Source: Gammaproteobacteria bacterium
GTDB lineage: Bacteria; Pseudomonadota; Gammaproteobacteria; Natronospirales; REEB76
DNA: 58,878 nt
NCBI GenBank assembly: GCA_027315405.1
Contig: DAHUYB010000062.1
Location: forward strand, 1-58,878
Reading direction: 5' to 3'
The notes beneath the pieces were generated by a model, which saw nothing but the letters and a program-made list of their open reading frames with translations, was not told the DNA's origin and made no database searches. The position numbers were made by a program, and so were the translations under genes. The stretch's first letter is position 1; each line of letters begins with the position of its first letter. Of the stretch, positions 43,752 through 52,658 are shown in pieces.

Positions 43752-44075
43752 ATGAAAGGTGGATTAGGCGGCCTGATGAAACAGGCCCAGCAGTTGCAGG
43801 CCAATATGCAGAAAGCCCAGGAAGAACTGGCGCGCCTGGAAGTCAATGGCCAGGCGGGTGGGGGGATGGTGAGCATGGTGATGAGTGGGCGCCATGAAGT
43901 GCGCCGCGTCAGCATTGATCCGAAACTTCTGGGTGATGATAAAGAAATGCTGGAGGACCTGATTGCCGCGGCGATCAACGATGCGGTCAACAAGGTCGAA
44001 ACCGCCACCCAGGAACGTTTCTCGGGCTTCGCGGCGGGCATGCCTCTCCCCGGCGGCATGAAACTGCCGTTCTGA
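43752..44075 (+). CDS. ybaB: YbaB/EbfC family nucleoid-associated protein
   Basis: 107 residues, beginning [20 protein letters not shown], with the central [20 protein letters not shown] that marks the family. YbaB dimers bind DNA as small tweezers. It lies between dnaX and recR with gaps of 22 and 6 bases, the conserved order. Confidence 0.97.
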   Translation: MKGGLGGLMKQAQQLQANMQKAQEELARLEVNGQAGGGMVSMVMSGRHEVRRVSIDPKLLGDDKEMLEDLIAAAINDAVNKVETATQERFSGFAAGMPLPGGMKLPF

Positions 44076-44081
44076 TTCCAT

Positions 44082-44681
44082 ATGCCCTACGTCTCGCTGT
44101 TGCAACAACTGATGGACGCATTGCGCTGCTTGCCAGGCGTGGGGCCAAAGTCCTCCCAGCGAATGACGTTCCATCTCTTGGAGCGCAATCGCGAAGGTGC
44201 GCTGATATTAGCCCGTGCGCTTGAAGCAGCGGTGGGTGGTATCCAGCATTGTGAACGTTGCCGCATGCTGACCGACAAACCGGTTTGTGAGATATGCGCT
44301 TCCGCGAAACGCGAGTCCGGGAGCTTATGCGTGGTGGAAACCCCGGCGGATGTGCATGCCATCGAAGGTGCCACGGGTTTCCGCGGCAAATATTTTGTGC
44401 TCATGGGTCATCTTTCACCACTGGACGGCATCGGCCCGGAGGAACTGGGTTTACAGAAACTGGAGGCACTGCTGGCGGAAGGCGGTATCATGGAATTGAT
44501 TTTGGCCACTAATCCGACGGTAGAGGGAGAGGCTACCGCCCATTATGTGGCGGAGCTGGCACGTGCCCGCGGCGTCCGCGCCACGCGCATTGCCCACGGT
44601 GTGCCATTAGGAGGGGAGCTGGAATTTGTAGATGGCGGCACGCTGTCGCATGCCTTCAGCGGTCGCCAGGATGTACGCTAG
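44082..44681 (+). CDS. recR: Recombination mediator protein RecR
   Basis: 199 residues. The N-terminal helix-hairpin-helix ([20 protein letters not shown]) is followed by a four-Cys zinc finger ([16 protein letters not shown]) and a Toprim domain ([28 protein letters not shown]). With RecF and RecO it loads RecA on gaps. It starts six bases after ybaB. Confidence 0.97.
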   Translation: MPYVSLLQQLMDALRCLPGVGPKSSQRMTFHLLERNREGALILARALEAAVGGIQHCERCRMLTDKPVCEICASAKRESGSLCVVETPADVHAIEGATGFRGKYFVLMGHLSPLDGIGPEELGLQKLEALLAEGGIMELILATNPTVEGEATAHYVAELARARGVRATRIAHGVPLGGELEFVDGGTLSHAFSGRQDVR

Positions 44682-44687
44682 GAAATC

Positions 44688-45032
44688 ATGACTGATTGCT
44701 TATTCTGCAAAATGGCAAAAGGCGAAATCAAGCCAGACTTGGTCATGGAGACCGATGAGCTGCTGGCTTTCCGCGATATCAATCCCCGGGCGCCAACGCA
44801 TATTCTCGTGGTGCCGCGCAAACATATCAGCACCCTCAATGATCTCACGCCCGCCGATGCGGGAATTATCGACAAAATGGTTCTGGCCGCGGGTGAGATT
44901 GCGAAACTGGAGGGCATTGCCGCCTCCGGCTACCGGCTGGTGATGAATTGTAATCAAGGCGGTGGCCAGACGGTATTCCACATCCATTTGCACCTATTGG
45001 GAGGGCGCGCCATGACCTGGCCGCCTGGATAG
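44688..45032 (+). CDS. Histidine triad (HIT) nucleotide-binding protein
   Basis: 114 residues. CLFCKMAKGEIKPDLV is the HINT-branch N-terminus and HIHLHLLGGR the catalytic triad. Such proteins hydrolyse adenosine phosphoramidates and related nucleotide conjugates. It begins six bases after recR and likely shares its transcript. It is convergent with the M48 protease gene. Confidence 0.94.
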   Translation: MTDCLFCKMAKGEIKPDLVMETDELLAFRDINPRAPTHILVVPRKHISTLNDLTPADAGIIDKMVLAAGEIAKLEGIAASGYRLVMNCNQGGGQTVFHIHLHLLGGRAMTWPPG

Positions 45033-45050
45033 TCTGGCTAATGCGTCGGT

Positions 45051-46307
45051 TTACGGAGAAGCCATCCCTGCCAATTTCTGCAACCGGGCAATGCGCAACA
45101 GCGCCGGGGGGTGGGAATCATGGAAAGCGGAATGCAAGGGATCAGGCGTAAGCGTGGTGGCGTTGTCGCGGTAGAGCTTCACCAAGGCATGGATCAGCGC
45201 GGTGGCATCCGTCTGGCGGCTGGCATAGGCGTCCGCCTGGAATTCGTGGCGGCGCGACCAGGCGGAACTCAGGGGTTCCAGCAGGAACAGGAACGGCGGC
45301 GCCAGCAGGGTGAATAACAGCAAGGCCATGTAGGCAGAGGGGTGTGGCACCCCGAGCCCGTGATAAAACCAGGCACTGCCGGCCAACCAGCCAAGAATCC
45401 CCAAACCCACCAGGCTCAGCAGCGCGGTCACCGCCAGCCGCTGGATGACGTGTTTGAGACGAAAGTGGCCCAGCTCGTGAGCCAGCACTGCTTCGATTTC
45501 CTCCGGCATTAGTTTGTCCATCAGCGTGTCGAAGAATACGATGCGCTTGTTGTGCCCGTAGCCTGTGAAATAAGCGTTCCCGTGGGCGGAGCGCGTGGAG
45601 CCGTCCATCACGAATATGCCGCGGCTGGTGAAGCCACAACGTTGCAGCAATAACTCGATTCGCTGTTTCAGCGCCGCATCAGCCAGCGGCGAGAATTTAT
45701 TGAACCAGGGAGCGATCAGCACCGGATAGACCCAGGTGAGGATCAGGCTGAAACTTAGCCACAGCATCCAAACGTACAACCACCAGAGTTGGCCGGAACG
45801 GCTCATGAGCCACAGGGCCGCAAACAGCAGCGGCACGCCCAGGATCGCTGCCAGCAGCATCAGCTTGAGCAAGTCCAGTACGTAGGTTTTCACACGGGTG
45901 CGGTTAAAACCAAAGCGGGCTTCAATACCGAAGGTGGCATACACACTCAGTGGCAGTTCGATGAGGGCATTGATGAGGGCATAGCTGGCGATCACCAGCA
46001 CACCGGTATTCAGCAGGTTCAAGCCTGCATGTTGCCAGGCTGCATCGAGAAATGCCAAACCTCCGCCGAGGGTCCAGAGCAGCGCTAGCATCAAATCCAG
46101 GGCCAAACCGATGAGGCTAAAGCGACTTTTGGTTATTGCGTAGTCCGCAGCCTTGCGGTGCGCTGTTGGACCGATACAGGCAATAAATGCTTCCGGTACA
46201 GTATTGCGGTGCAGACCTACATACCGGATCTGACGGGCTGTCAGCCAGGCGCGCATCACGGCGGAGGTTGTGAGAGCGATAATAAAGACGAGTGTCAGTG
46301 TATTCAT
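45051..46307 (-). CDS. Ste24-like integral membrane M48 metalloprotease
   Basis: 418 residues with several hydrophobic helices (for example LMLLAAILGVPLLFAALWLM and LSLVGLGILGWLAGSAWF). The zinc site is VLAHELGHFRLKH with the third ligand in EFQADAYASRQ. The fold matches CAAX prenyl protease 1/Ste24; bacteria make no prenylated CAAX proteins of the yeast type, so a membrane-protein quality-control role is more likely. ATG 46307 starts at the first helix; 46322 and 46349 are in-frame alternatives. Confidence 0.88.
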   Translation of the reverse strand: MNTLTLVFIIALTTSAVMRAWLTARQIRYVGLHRNTVPEAFIACIGPTAHRKAADYAITKSRFSLIGLALDLMLALLWTLGGGLAFLDAAWQHAGLNLLNTGVLVIASYALINALIELPLSVYATFGIEARFGFNRTRVKTYVLDLLKLMLLAAILGVPLLFAALWLMSRSGQLWWLYVWMLWLSFSLILTWVYPVLIAPWFNKFSPLADAALKQRIELLLQRCGFTSRGIFVMDGSTRSAHGNAYFTGYGHNKRIVFFDTLMDKLMPEEIEAVLAHELGHFRLKHVIQRLAVTALLSLVGLGILGWLAGSAWFYHGLGVPHPSAYMALLLFTLLAPPFLFLLEPLSSAWSRRHEFQADAYASRQTDATALIHALVKLYRDNATTLTPDPLHSAFHDSHPPALLRIARLQKLAGMASP

Positions 46308-46414
46308 GGCCAGCCCCGACATTGGTGAGCCGCATTGTAAGCGAAGCAAGATGGGATGGGCAGGCTGCAGTAGCCGCGCTAAACTAGGCTTGCGTTCTTC
46401 ATAAAGGGTGTTCC

Positions 46415-46969
46415 ATGCCGTTGAATTCGGAAAACCTGATCTGGCTCGATCTGGAAATGACCGGACTCAACCCGGATGCAGACCGCATTCTGGAGATTGC
46501 CACGCTGGTGACTGACAAACAACTTAATATTATGGCAGAAGGTCCTGTCATGGCCGTCCACCAGAGCGATGCGGTATTGTCCGCTATGGGCGACTGGTGC
46601 ACTCGTCAGCATGGTCAATCGGGGCTTAGTGAGCGGGTACGCGCAAGCCGCGTTACCGAGGCTGAAGCAGAGCGCGCCACACTCGATTTTCTACGCCAAT
46701 ATCTGCCACCCAATACCTCACCCATGTGCGGAAACAGTATTTGTCAGGATCGGCGCTTCCTGGCGCGCCACATGCCGGAGCTGGAAAAATTCTTTCATTA
46801 CCGCAATCTGGATGTGAGCACTCTTAAGGAACTTGGCAAACGCTGGGCTCCGAGTATTATGCTTGGGTTCACCAAGCAAGCCACCCATTTGGCGCTGGAA
46901 GATATCCGCGATTCCGTGGCCGAGCTCAAGTATTACCGCGAGCACTTATTCAGGGCAGAGTTTTTTTAG
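46415..46969 (+). CDS. orn: Oligoribonuclease
   Basis: 184-residue DEDDh 3'-5' exonuclease that degrades di- to oligoribonucleotides, including pGpG from cyclic-di-GMP turnover. [14 protein letters not shown] holds the first Asp-Glu pair, [20 protein letters not shown] the second Asp, and [18 protein letters not shown] the final His and Asp. It is essential in many gammaproteobacteria. The divergent neighbour is the M48 protease. Confidence 0.97.
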   Translation: MPLNSENLIWLDLEMTGLNPDADRILEIATLVTDKQLNIMAEGPVMAVHQSDAVLSAMGDWCTRQHGQSGLSERVRASRVTEAEAERATLDFLRQYLPPNTSPMCGNSICQDRRFLARHMPELEKFFHYRNLDVSTLKELGKRWAPSIMLGFTKQATHLALEDIRDSVAELKYYREHLFRAEFF

Positions 46970-46993
46970 CACGGAGCACTCGCGCCCACCCGT

Positions 46994-47941
46994 ATGAGCG
47001 ATAAACTGAATTTTTCTGATATTTGCATTGCAGCGGCGCAAATAGCCCGCCATGTTCGGCACACGCCGGTAATGCGCTGTACACAGTTGGAGGAAATGCT
47101 GAGTGCAAAGATTTTCTTTAAATGCGAAAATTTCCAGGAGATGGGTGCGTTCAAGATTCGCGGCGCCAGCAACGCCATTTTTTCATTGTCCGGTGAGGCC
47201 GTTAAAAACGGCGTGGCTACGCATTCCTCAGGCAATCATGGTACGGCGGTGGCACTGGCGGCAAAACGCCGGGGTGTACCCGCTTGCGTAGTCATGCCGG
47301 AGAATGCCAGTGCCCTCAAAAAAAGAACAGTGGCGGAATACGGTGCCAAAATCATTGGCTGTGAATCTACCATGACCGGGCGCGAGACGGCGCTCGCGAG
47401 GTACGTGGCTGCAACCGGTGCAGCCGTGGTGCATCCCTATAATGACCTGGCGGTCATGGCCGGGCAGGGCACAGTTGCGCTGGAGTTGCATGAGGAAGTG
47501 CCGGATCTGGAGGTGATACTGGTGCCGGTGGGCGGGGGCGGCTTGCTCTCGGGTACGGCGGTGGCGTCTCGCGGGCTGCGTCCCAACTGCAGGATCATTG
47601 GCGTCGAACCACTGGGCGCGGATGATGCCTGGCGGGCGCTCAAGACAGGCCATATCGAGGCGTTGGCGCACCCCGATACCATTGCTGACGGGTTGCGGGC
47701 CACCCTGGGACCGCTTCCTTTCGCGGTGATTCGTGAGCAGGTGGATGACATCATGCGCGTATCCGACAAGGCTATCATCAGCGCCATGCGTTACGTGTGG
47801 GAACGCATGAAAATCATCATCGAACCTTCCTCGGCGGTGGTCGTGGCGGCATTGCGGGAGGGTCTGGTAGAGGTGAAGGGCCGGCGGGTCGGTGTTATCC
47901 TCACCGGGGGTAACGTGGATCTGGATCATTTACCTTGGTGA
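46994..47941 (+). CDS. PLP-dependent threonine/serine dehydratase or serine racemase
   Basis: 315 residues, fold type II PLP enzyme. The Schiff-base Lys is in EMGAFKIRGASNAIF, the substrate loop is ATHSSGNHGTAVALAA, the phosphate-binding loop VPVGGGGLLSGTAVA, and the pyridine-N contact EPSSAVVVAALREG. It has no C-terminal regulatory ACT domain, so it resembles catabolic threonine dehydratase or serine racemase rather than biosynthetic IlvA. It follows orn by 24 bases. Confidence 0.9.
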   Translation: MSDKLNFSDICIAAAQIARHVRHTPVMRCTQLEEMLSAKIFFKCENFQEMGAFKIRGASNAIFSLSGEAVKNGVATHSSGNHGTAVALAAKRRGVPACVVMPENASALKKRTVAEYGAKIIGCESTMTGRETALARYVAATGAAVVHPYNDLAVMAGQGTVALELHEEVPDLEVILVPVGGGGLLSGTAVASRGLRPNCRIIGVEPLGADDAWRALKTGHIEALAHPDTIADGLRATLGPLPFAVIREQVDDIMRVSDKAIISAMRYVWERMKIIIEPSSAVVVAALREGLVEVKGRRVGVILTGGNVDLDHLPW

Positions 47942-47953
47942 GAGGATGTAACT

Positions 47954-48499
47954 ATGCGGAGCTGGACAATGCGGTTGCTTGGGTTGACAGTCATGCTGTG
48001 CTGTGCAATGGCGCTGGCGGGAGCATCAACCATCAAGTCGGTGGATGTACGTGATCTCATGAGCGTGACGCAGTTTGACCAAGCCGGGCTCAACAAACTT
48101 TCACCGGATGAATTGAAGGCCCTGAACGCTTGGTTGAATCAATACCTGAATTCACGTACCGCGGCGGTGGCCGCACCTCCGGTTCCACAATCTGCGGTGA
48201 TGGCACCAGCGGCGGCCGCATCCGGCGTGGCCAGCTTCGGCGCGGATACCATGACCTACAAGGAACCCGCCAACGAACCCAAGCGCATCGAAACCCGGAT
48301 TGCAGGTCTGTTCACAGGCTGGGCCGGTGATACCCTATTTAAGCTGGAGAATGGTCAGGTTTGGGAGCAAGCAGCCACCGGCTACTACACTAATGTGCAG
48401 CTGGACCACCCCCGGGTGGTGATAAAGAAGCTGAGCTTTGGCTATTTGCTGACCTTGCCGGGCCATGGCGAAACTGTGTTTGTACGGCGCATCAAATAA
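47954..48499 (+). CDS. Secreted protein of unknown function
   Basis: 181 residues with a signal peptide (LLGLTVMLCCAMALAGA). The N-terminal part has a short helical motif (FDQAGLNKLSPDELKALNAW) often found in small secreted proteins of this kind, an Ala/Pro-rich linker follows, and the C-terminal domain (IETRIAGLFTGWAGDTLFKL to the end) is predicted beta-rich with ENGQVWEQ. I recall similar proteins in Xanthomonas-like genomes as hypothetical; no function can be given. It starts 12 bases after the dehydratase gene. Confidence 0.75.
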   Translation: MRSWTMRLLGLTVMLCCAMALAGASTIKSVDVRDLMSVTQFDQAGLNKLSPDELKALNAWLNQYLNSRTAAVAAPPVPQSAVMAPAAAASGVASFGADTMTYKEPANEPKRIETRIAGLFTGWAGDTLFKLENGQVWEQAATGYYTNVQLDHPRVVIKKLSFGYLLTLPGHGETVFVRRIK

Positions 48500-48501
48500 T
48501 A

Positions 48502-49044
48502 ATGACATCCGCCAATTCCGCTGTGTATACGCACTACAGGCATAATGGCCTGCGTTTCCTGCTGATGATTGCAATTCTTGCATTAAGCAGCGTGATCTTC
48601 GCCGCAGATCAGGCGGATGCAATACTGGGGCAGTGGATTATGGCGGGCGGCAAGGCGCGGGTCGAAATCGTGCGGCAAAACGGCGCGTATGTGGGGCATA
48701 TTGTGTGGTTGAAAGAACCACTTTATCCAGCCGACGATTCGCAAGGGATGGCCGGGAAACCAAAAGTAGACCGCAAGAATCCAGATGCAAGCTTGCGTAA
48801 ACGGCCTATTATCGGTTTGCCGCTGGTGAGCGGTTTTCATCATGCTGAAACTAATGTATGGACAGGCGGAACCATCTACGATCCCGAAAATGGGAAGACA
48901 TACAGCTGCAAAATCAGTTTGATGGATAACGGTTCCTTGCGGGTACGCGGTTATATTGGCATATCACTTTTTGGCCGCACCGAGGTCTGGCAGCGTCATC
49001 CGTCAATAGCAGGAACACCTGCGGCAACTGTCAAGGCTCCATAA
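48502..49044 (+). CDS. DUF2147 family periplasmic protein
   Basis: 180 residues. A hydrophobic signal (FLLMIAILALSSVIFA) precedes a lipocalin-like small beta domain: ILGQWIMAGGKARVEI, GGTIYDPENGKTYSCKISL and LRVRGYIGISLFGRTEVW are the DUF2147 landmarks. The function of the family is unknown. It begins two bases after the preceding secreted protein, so both are probably cotranslated. Confidence 0.88.
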   Translation: MTSANSAVYTHYRHNGLRFLLMIAILALSSVIFAADQADAILGQWIMAGGKARVEIVRQNGAYVGHIVWLKEPLYPADDSQGMAGKPKVDRKNPDASLRKRPIIGLPLVSGFHHAETNVWTGGTIYDPENGKTYSCKISLMDNGSLRVRGYIGISLFGRTEVWQRHPSIAGTPAATVKAP

Positions 49045-49057
49045 TCCTCAATAAATC

Positions 49058-49324
49058 TCAAGGTGGTGATTGGGAAGTGGCGGGTGGTGCGCTGGTTGTA
49101 CCCGTTTGTGCCTGTATTTGCCGATCCATGGCTTGTTTCTGAGCATCGATCGTATTTTGTACATTTTTAGCCGTATTAATTTCCCGTATATAGGGTGCGA
49201 ACACAGTATGACTCACGGGGGGTGGCGCGTTTACGGCCGCATTCTTGTGTGAGTCGTCAGAAGAACCACAACCAGCTGTCAGTGAAATTGCTGCATAGAT
49301 ACACAGTATGCCAATGGCTTTCAT
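49058..49324 (-). CDS. Small lipoprotein of unknown function
   Basis: 88 residues with lipobox SLTAGC at about residue 19. The mature part has a helix (YIREINTAKNVQNTIDAQKQ) and a Pro/Ser/Thr-rich end. GAGAGGAG lies upstream of the ATG, supporting a real gene. No domain is recognised. It is convergent with the DUF2147 gene and lies 27 bases upstream of nothing but the AMMECR1 end on the same strand, so it may be transcribed from that operon. Confidence 0.75.
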   Translation of the reverse strand: MKAIGILCIYAAISLTAGCGSSDDSHKNAAVNAPPPVSHTVFAPYIREINTAKNVQNTIDAQKQAMDRQIQAQTGTTSAPPATSQSPP

Positions 49325-49351
49325 GTTGCCTGCTCCTCTCTGTCTGATGAA

Positions 49352-49915
49352 TCATAATTCTTGCTCAAAACTTTCGGCATGGTAACGGAAAAATTTCAGA
49401 TCCGATGACCAATGGTTTATACCAAGTCCGGATTTCTTCATAAGCTCTTCGTAAAAAGTGCCGGGGTCCGTCAGTGATGTCCAGACGGCGGGTAGAAAGG
49501 TTGCGCGTAGCTTTCCCTCTTGTACGATCAAGCCGTCTCTACCGGGTTTCAGTACTCGCAGTAGCTCGGCGCGATCGCGCGCATTGATGGGTTCGGCGGC
49601 AGACAGCACGGATATTTCAATATACAGGCTTTCCAATTCTGGTGCGGTGAGCGGTGGAAAACGCGGATCCTCAAAAGCCGCCGCCATGGCATTGTGAATG
49701 ACATCTTCCAGCAACGGGCGTTTGGGTTCCAATGTGCCAATGCAGCCACGTAGGACACTGTGACGCTTCAAAGTAACGAAGCTGGCATGTGGTTGGCGCA
49801 GTACCGGATTTTGATTGTAATTCTCAAATGCGGATTCATCCCCGGTCAAGTTATGCTCAATGGTCTGGCGTGCAGCTTTGAGTAAGGTTGCACGCGCGCT
49901 GGCGTCAAGCGGCAT
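49352..49915 (-). CDS. amrA: AmmeMemoRadiSam system protein A (AMMECR1 domain)
   Basis: 187 residues. The AMMECR1 signature LRGCIGTLEPKRPLLEDV is present, followed by EDPRFPPLTAPELESLYIEI and LKPGRDGLIVQEGKLRATFL. Its biochemical role is unsettled. ATG 49915 gives a normal N-terminus (MPLDASARATLL), overlapping the MEMO-like gene by 11 bases; the longer frame to 50014 lies wholly within that gene. It is translated directly after the MEMO-like gene. Confidence 0.92.
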   Translation of the reverse strand: MPLDASARATLLKAARQTIEHNLTGDESAFENYNQNPVLRQPHASFVTLKRHSVLRGCIGTLEPKRPLLEDVIHNAMAAAFEDPRFPPLTAPELESLYIEISVLSAAEPINARDRAELLRVLKPGRDGLIVQEGKLRATFLPAVWTSLTDPGTFYEELMKKSGLGINHWSSDLKFFRYHAESFEQEL

Positions 49916-50702
49916 ATAAAGCCCAAGCCCCGTAACCCACCACACGCTCGGGGGTGCCAGCGGTGTCGCCGGAATTGCGCAGATCGAGACGCTGAACCCG
50001 CAGCTTGCGTACACGCGCCACGGTTAGCAGACCATTGATGGGAATGGCGCCGCAGGCCTGATGCTCCTTGATGGGAATCCGGAGCGTTTCCAGGTGACGC
50101 GCGGTGTCCTCATCCAGTTGACGGGCTAAGTCATAAGCGTGGTAATGGCTCAGGTCGGAGCTGATTATCACGAGTGTTTCTTTCCCGCCCCAAAGGGTTT
50201 CCAGCACTTGGGCCACTTCCTGCGGCTGTGCCCAACCTACTACCAGCGGCACCAGCGTAAACTCATTGAGCAGCGTTTGCAGGAAGGGCAGGTGTACCTC
50301 CAAGCTATGCTCTAGCTGATGTGCATGATCCGAAGTCCCCACTTGCGGAAGGCCCTCAATCCGAGTGATAGCCTTCCGGTCCAGTGGGATATCGCCCAAG
50401 GGTGTGCGGAAAGACTCTACACTGGGCAGTGCCAGCCCACGCAGGGCTACCCGATGGACGGGGCCTAACAGCACCACCCGCCGGATGGCCTCTCCTAGCC
50501 CTTTAAGAGCGTTGTAAGCCCGCGCAGCAATAGGGCCTGAGTAGAGGTAGCCTGCATGGGGTGCGATCAGAGCCTTTGGAGCCGGGCCCTGCAAAGGATT
50601 CTCGGCCAGCAGACGTCGCACCAAGGCGCGTAACTCAGCGGCATCCTCGGGATAGAACAGGCCCGCCACGGCAGCGGGACGACGGCTAAGGTTCGCGGTC
50701 AT
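49905..50702 (-). CDS. amrB: AmmeMemoRadiSam system protein B (MEMO1-like)
   Basis: 265 residues. The dioxygenase-like fold of MEMO1 is marked by LIAPHAGYLYSGPIAARAY, LLGPVHRVAL, HQLEHSLEVHLPFLQ, IISSDLSHYH and ACGAIPINGLL; the His and Cys residues in these motifs correspond to the metal site reported in human MEMO1. No clear enzyme activity is established. Start to start it is 32 bp from the divergent radical-SAM gene. Confidence 0.94.
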   Translation of the reverse strand: MTANLSRRPAAVAGLFYPEDAAELRALVRRLLAENPLQGPAPKALIAPHAGYLYSGPIAARAYNALKGLGEAIRRVVLLGPVHRVALRGLALPSVESFRTPLGDIPLDRKAITRIEGLPQVGTSDHAHQLEHSLEVHLPFLQTLLNEFTLVPLVVGWAQPQEVAQVLETLWGGKETLVIISSDLSHYHAYDLARQLDEDTARHLETLRIPIKEHQACGAIPINGLLTVARVRKLRVQRLDLRNSGDTAGTPERVVGYGAWALYAA

Positions 50703-50734
50703 ATACTTAAGCTTAGTACGCTACAGGTCTGCCG

Positions 50735-51838
50735 ATGGAAAACCGCCCTGAAACCGTTATCCCCACCCGTTACTGGCATGCCCTGGCAGACGGCAAAATA
50801 CAATGCGATGTCTGCCCGCGTGCCTGCAAACTGAATGAAGGGCAGCGGGGTTTGTGCTTCGTGCGCGGGCGCCAGGCCGACCAGATCAAGCTGTTCAGCT
50901 ATGGACGCTCCAGCGGTTTTTGTGTTGATCCGGTCGAAAAGAAGCCGCTCAATCATTTCCTGCCGGGCACATCGGTGCTGTCGTTCGGCACCGCCGGCTG
51001 CAATCTGGCTTGCAAATTCTGCCAGAACTGGGATATGTCCAAATCCCGCGAGATGGATAGGCTCATGGACCTTGCCATGCCGAAAACCTTGGCGCAAACC
51101 GCGCGTGCACTCGGCTGCGCCAGTATGGCTTATACCTACAATGATCCGGTAGTTTTCATGGAATACGCTATGGATGCGGCGGATGCCGGCCACAAATTAG
51201 GCATCCGATCCATCGCCGTGACCGCCGGTTACATATGTCCGGAACCACGCCGTGAATTTTATCAGCACATGGATGCAGCTAATGTGGATTTGAAGGGGTT
51301 CACTGAGGAGTTTTACCGGAAAACCTGTGGCGGTCACCTGCAACCGGTGCTGGACACGCTCATATATCTCAAGCACGAGACCAAGGTATGGTTTGAAATC
51401 ACCACGCTGTTGATACCCGGCGCGAATGATTCACAAAATGAAATCGAAGAGCTGACTCAGTGGGTGATGGAGAATCTGGGCCCGGACGTGCCGATACATT
51501 TCACTGCTTTTCATTCGGACTGGAAGATGCTGGATAAACCACCGACACCTCCCCGGACGCTGACCATGGCGCGTGATATCGGCATCAAGAACGGACTACA
51601 TTATTGCTATACCGGCAATGTACATGACCGGCAGGGCGGCAGCACCTACTGCCATCATTGTGGCGCATTATTAATCGAGCGCGACTGGTATGAACTCGGA
51701 AAATGGCAACTCACGGGCAGCGGAGAATGCCGGCAGTGTGGTACTGCCTTGGCGGGTGTTTTTAATGAGAAACCGGGTCATTGGGGTAGGCGGCGTATGC
51801 CGGTGCAGATCAGAGCCGCCGAATCTGCGATTAATTGA
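50735..51838 (+). CDS. amrS: AmmeMemoRadiSam system radical SAM enzyme
   Basis: 367 residues. CNLACKFCQNWDMSK carries the CxxxCxxC cluster motif. The N-terminal CDVCPRACKLNEGQRGLC and the C-terminal CHHCGAL and GECRQCGT give further Cys that may hold auxiliary metals. The fold is close to pyruvate formate-lyase activase-type enzymes (KTCGGHLQPVLDTLIYLKHE). The target of radical chemistry is not known; the constant linkage with the AMMECR1 and MEMO proteins suggests that one of them is substrate or partner. Confidence 0.94.
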   Translation: MENRPETVIPTRYWHALADGKIQCDVCPRACKLNEGQRGLCFVRGRQADQIKLFSYGRSSGFCVDPVEKKPLNHFLPGTSVLSFGTAGCNLACKFCQNWDMSKSREMDRLMDLAMPKTLAQTARALGCASMAYTYNDPVVFMEYAMDAADAGHKLGIRSIAVTAGYICPEPRREFYQHMDAANVDLKGFTEEFYRKTCGGHLQPVLDTLIYLKHETKVWFEITTLLIPGANDSQNEIEELTQWVMENLGPDVPIHFTAFHSDWKMLDKPPTPPRTLTMARDIGIKNGLHYCYTGNVHDRQGGSTYCHHCGALLIERDWYELGKWQLTGSGECRQCGTALAGVFNEKPGHWGRRRMPVQIRAAESAIN

Positions 51839-52016
51839 GTATCTGGCAATGACTGCGATGAGACAAAAGCTGTAATATGCCACTTGAGTCAAACTTATAA
51901 GATTACGAGTCAATTCTAATCGTAACGCTGCAAGAGTACACATGGGCTATCAGGATAGACCGAGTGATTTGAATCGTGGATGTTTCGCTGACAACAAACC
52001 AGGGTAAGAATATAGC

Positions 52017-52658
52017 ATGCATATCGAAAGCGAAAAATTTTATCATATTCACAAACACAGCTCCCCAAAATGGATTGAGGGAGCCACTTTCATGTTCGGA
52101 GACGAGCCCAATAACTCCTGGCGTGCCTTCGAGGTGGCGCGGCGCGGCGTCACCAATCCTGAAACCAACGAGGTGTTTACCGTTGATATGGTGGCCTTTC
52201 GGGCCTTGCATGTGTATCGCAAACAGGGCAAAAAAGATCCACACTTGGGCTTCTATCATTACAACCCAGTCATGACCTTGGCGGAAACCCTGGACAGTCT
52301 GTTTTTGTCCACCCGCATGGTACGCGAGCTGGTATTGGAGGATGTGCGCCGAGAGATGTATCCGGATCTGCCTTCGCGCGCAAATTGCATCTGGCTGATA
52401 CCCGAAGACGAACGCGCCGTGCGTTTCTGGCTGGAGAATATGCGCGGCGACCATAAAAAAGTATTCCGCGTCCGTGCCACGGGCGAGATGCACCGCGCCC
52501 CGCAACAGCAGGTCATGGGTGATACCATTTCATTGGTGGAATGGCGCAAGCGCGCCCTTGACTACTGGAATGGTGTGGACATGGAATCTTACGATGATGA
52601 AATCACTTGCACCGGCGAGATCGAGGTACTGGAAGAATTGCCCAGCTCCAATTTCTGA
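52017..52658 (+). CDS. DUF2441 domain-containing protein
   Basis: 213 residues. FYHIHKHSSPKWIEGATFMF at the start, and KKVFRVRATGEMHRAPQQQ in the second half, match the DUF2441 family, some members of which resemble nucleotide- or ADP-ribose-handling folds, but no activity is established. No signal peptide. It ends at the aldehyde dehydrogenase stop with no spacer (convergent). A 178-bp gap with A/T-rich sequence lies upstream and probably contains its promoter. Confidence 0.75.
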   Translation: MHIESEKFYHIHKHSSPKWIEGATFMFGDEPNNSWRAFEVARRGVTNPETNEVFTVDMVAFRALHVYRKQGKKDPHLGFYHYNPVMTLAETLDSLFLSTRMVRELVLEDVRREMYPDLPSRANCIWLIPEDERAVRFWLENMRGDHKKVFRVRATGEMHRAPQQQVMGDTISLVEWRKRALDYWNGVDMESYDDEITCTGEIEVLEELPSSNF

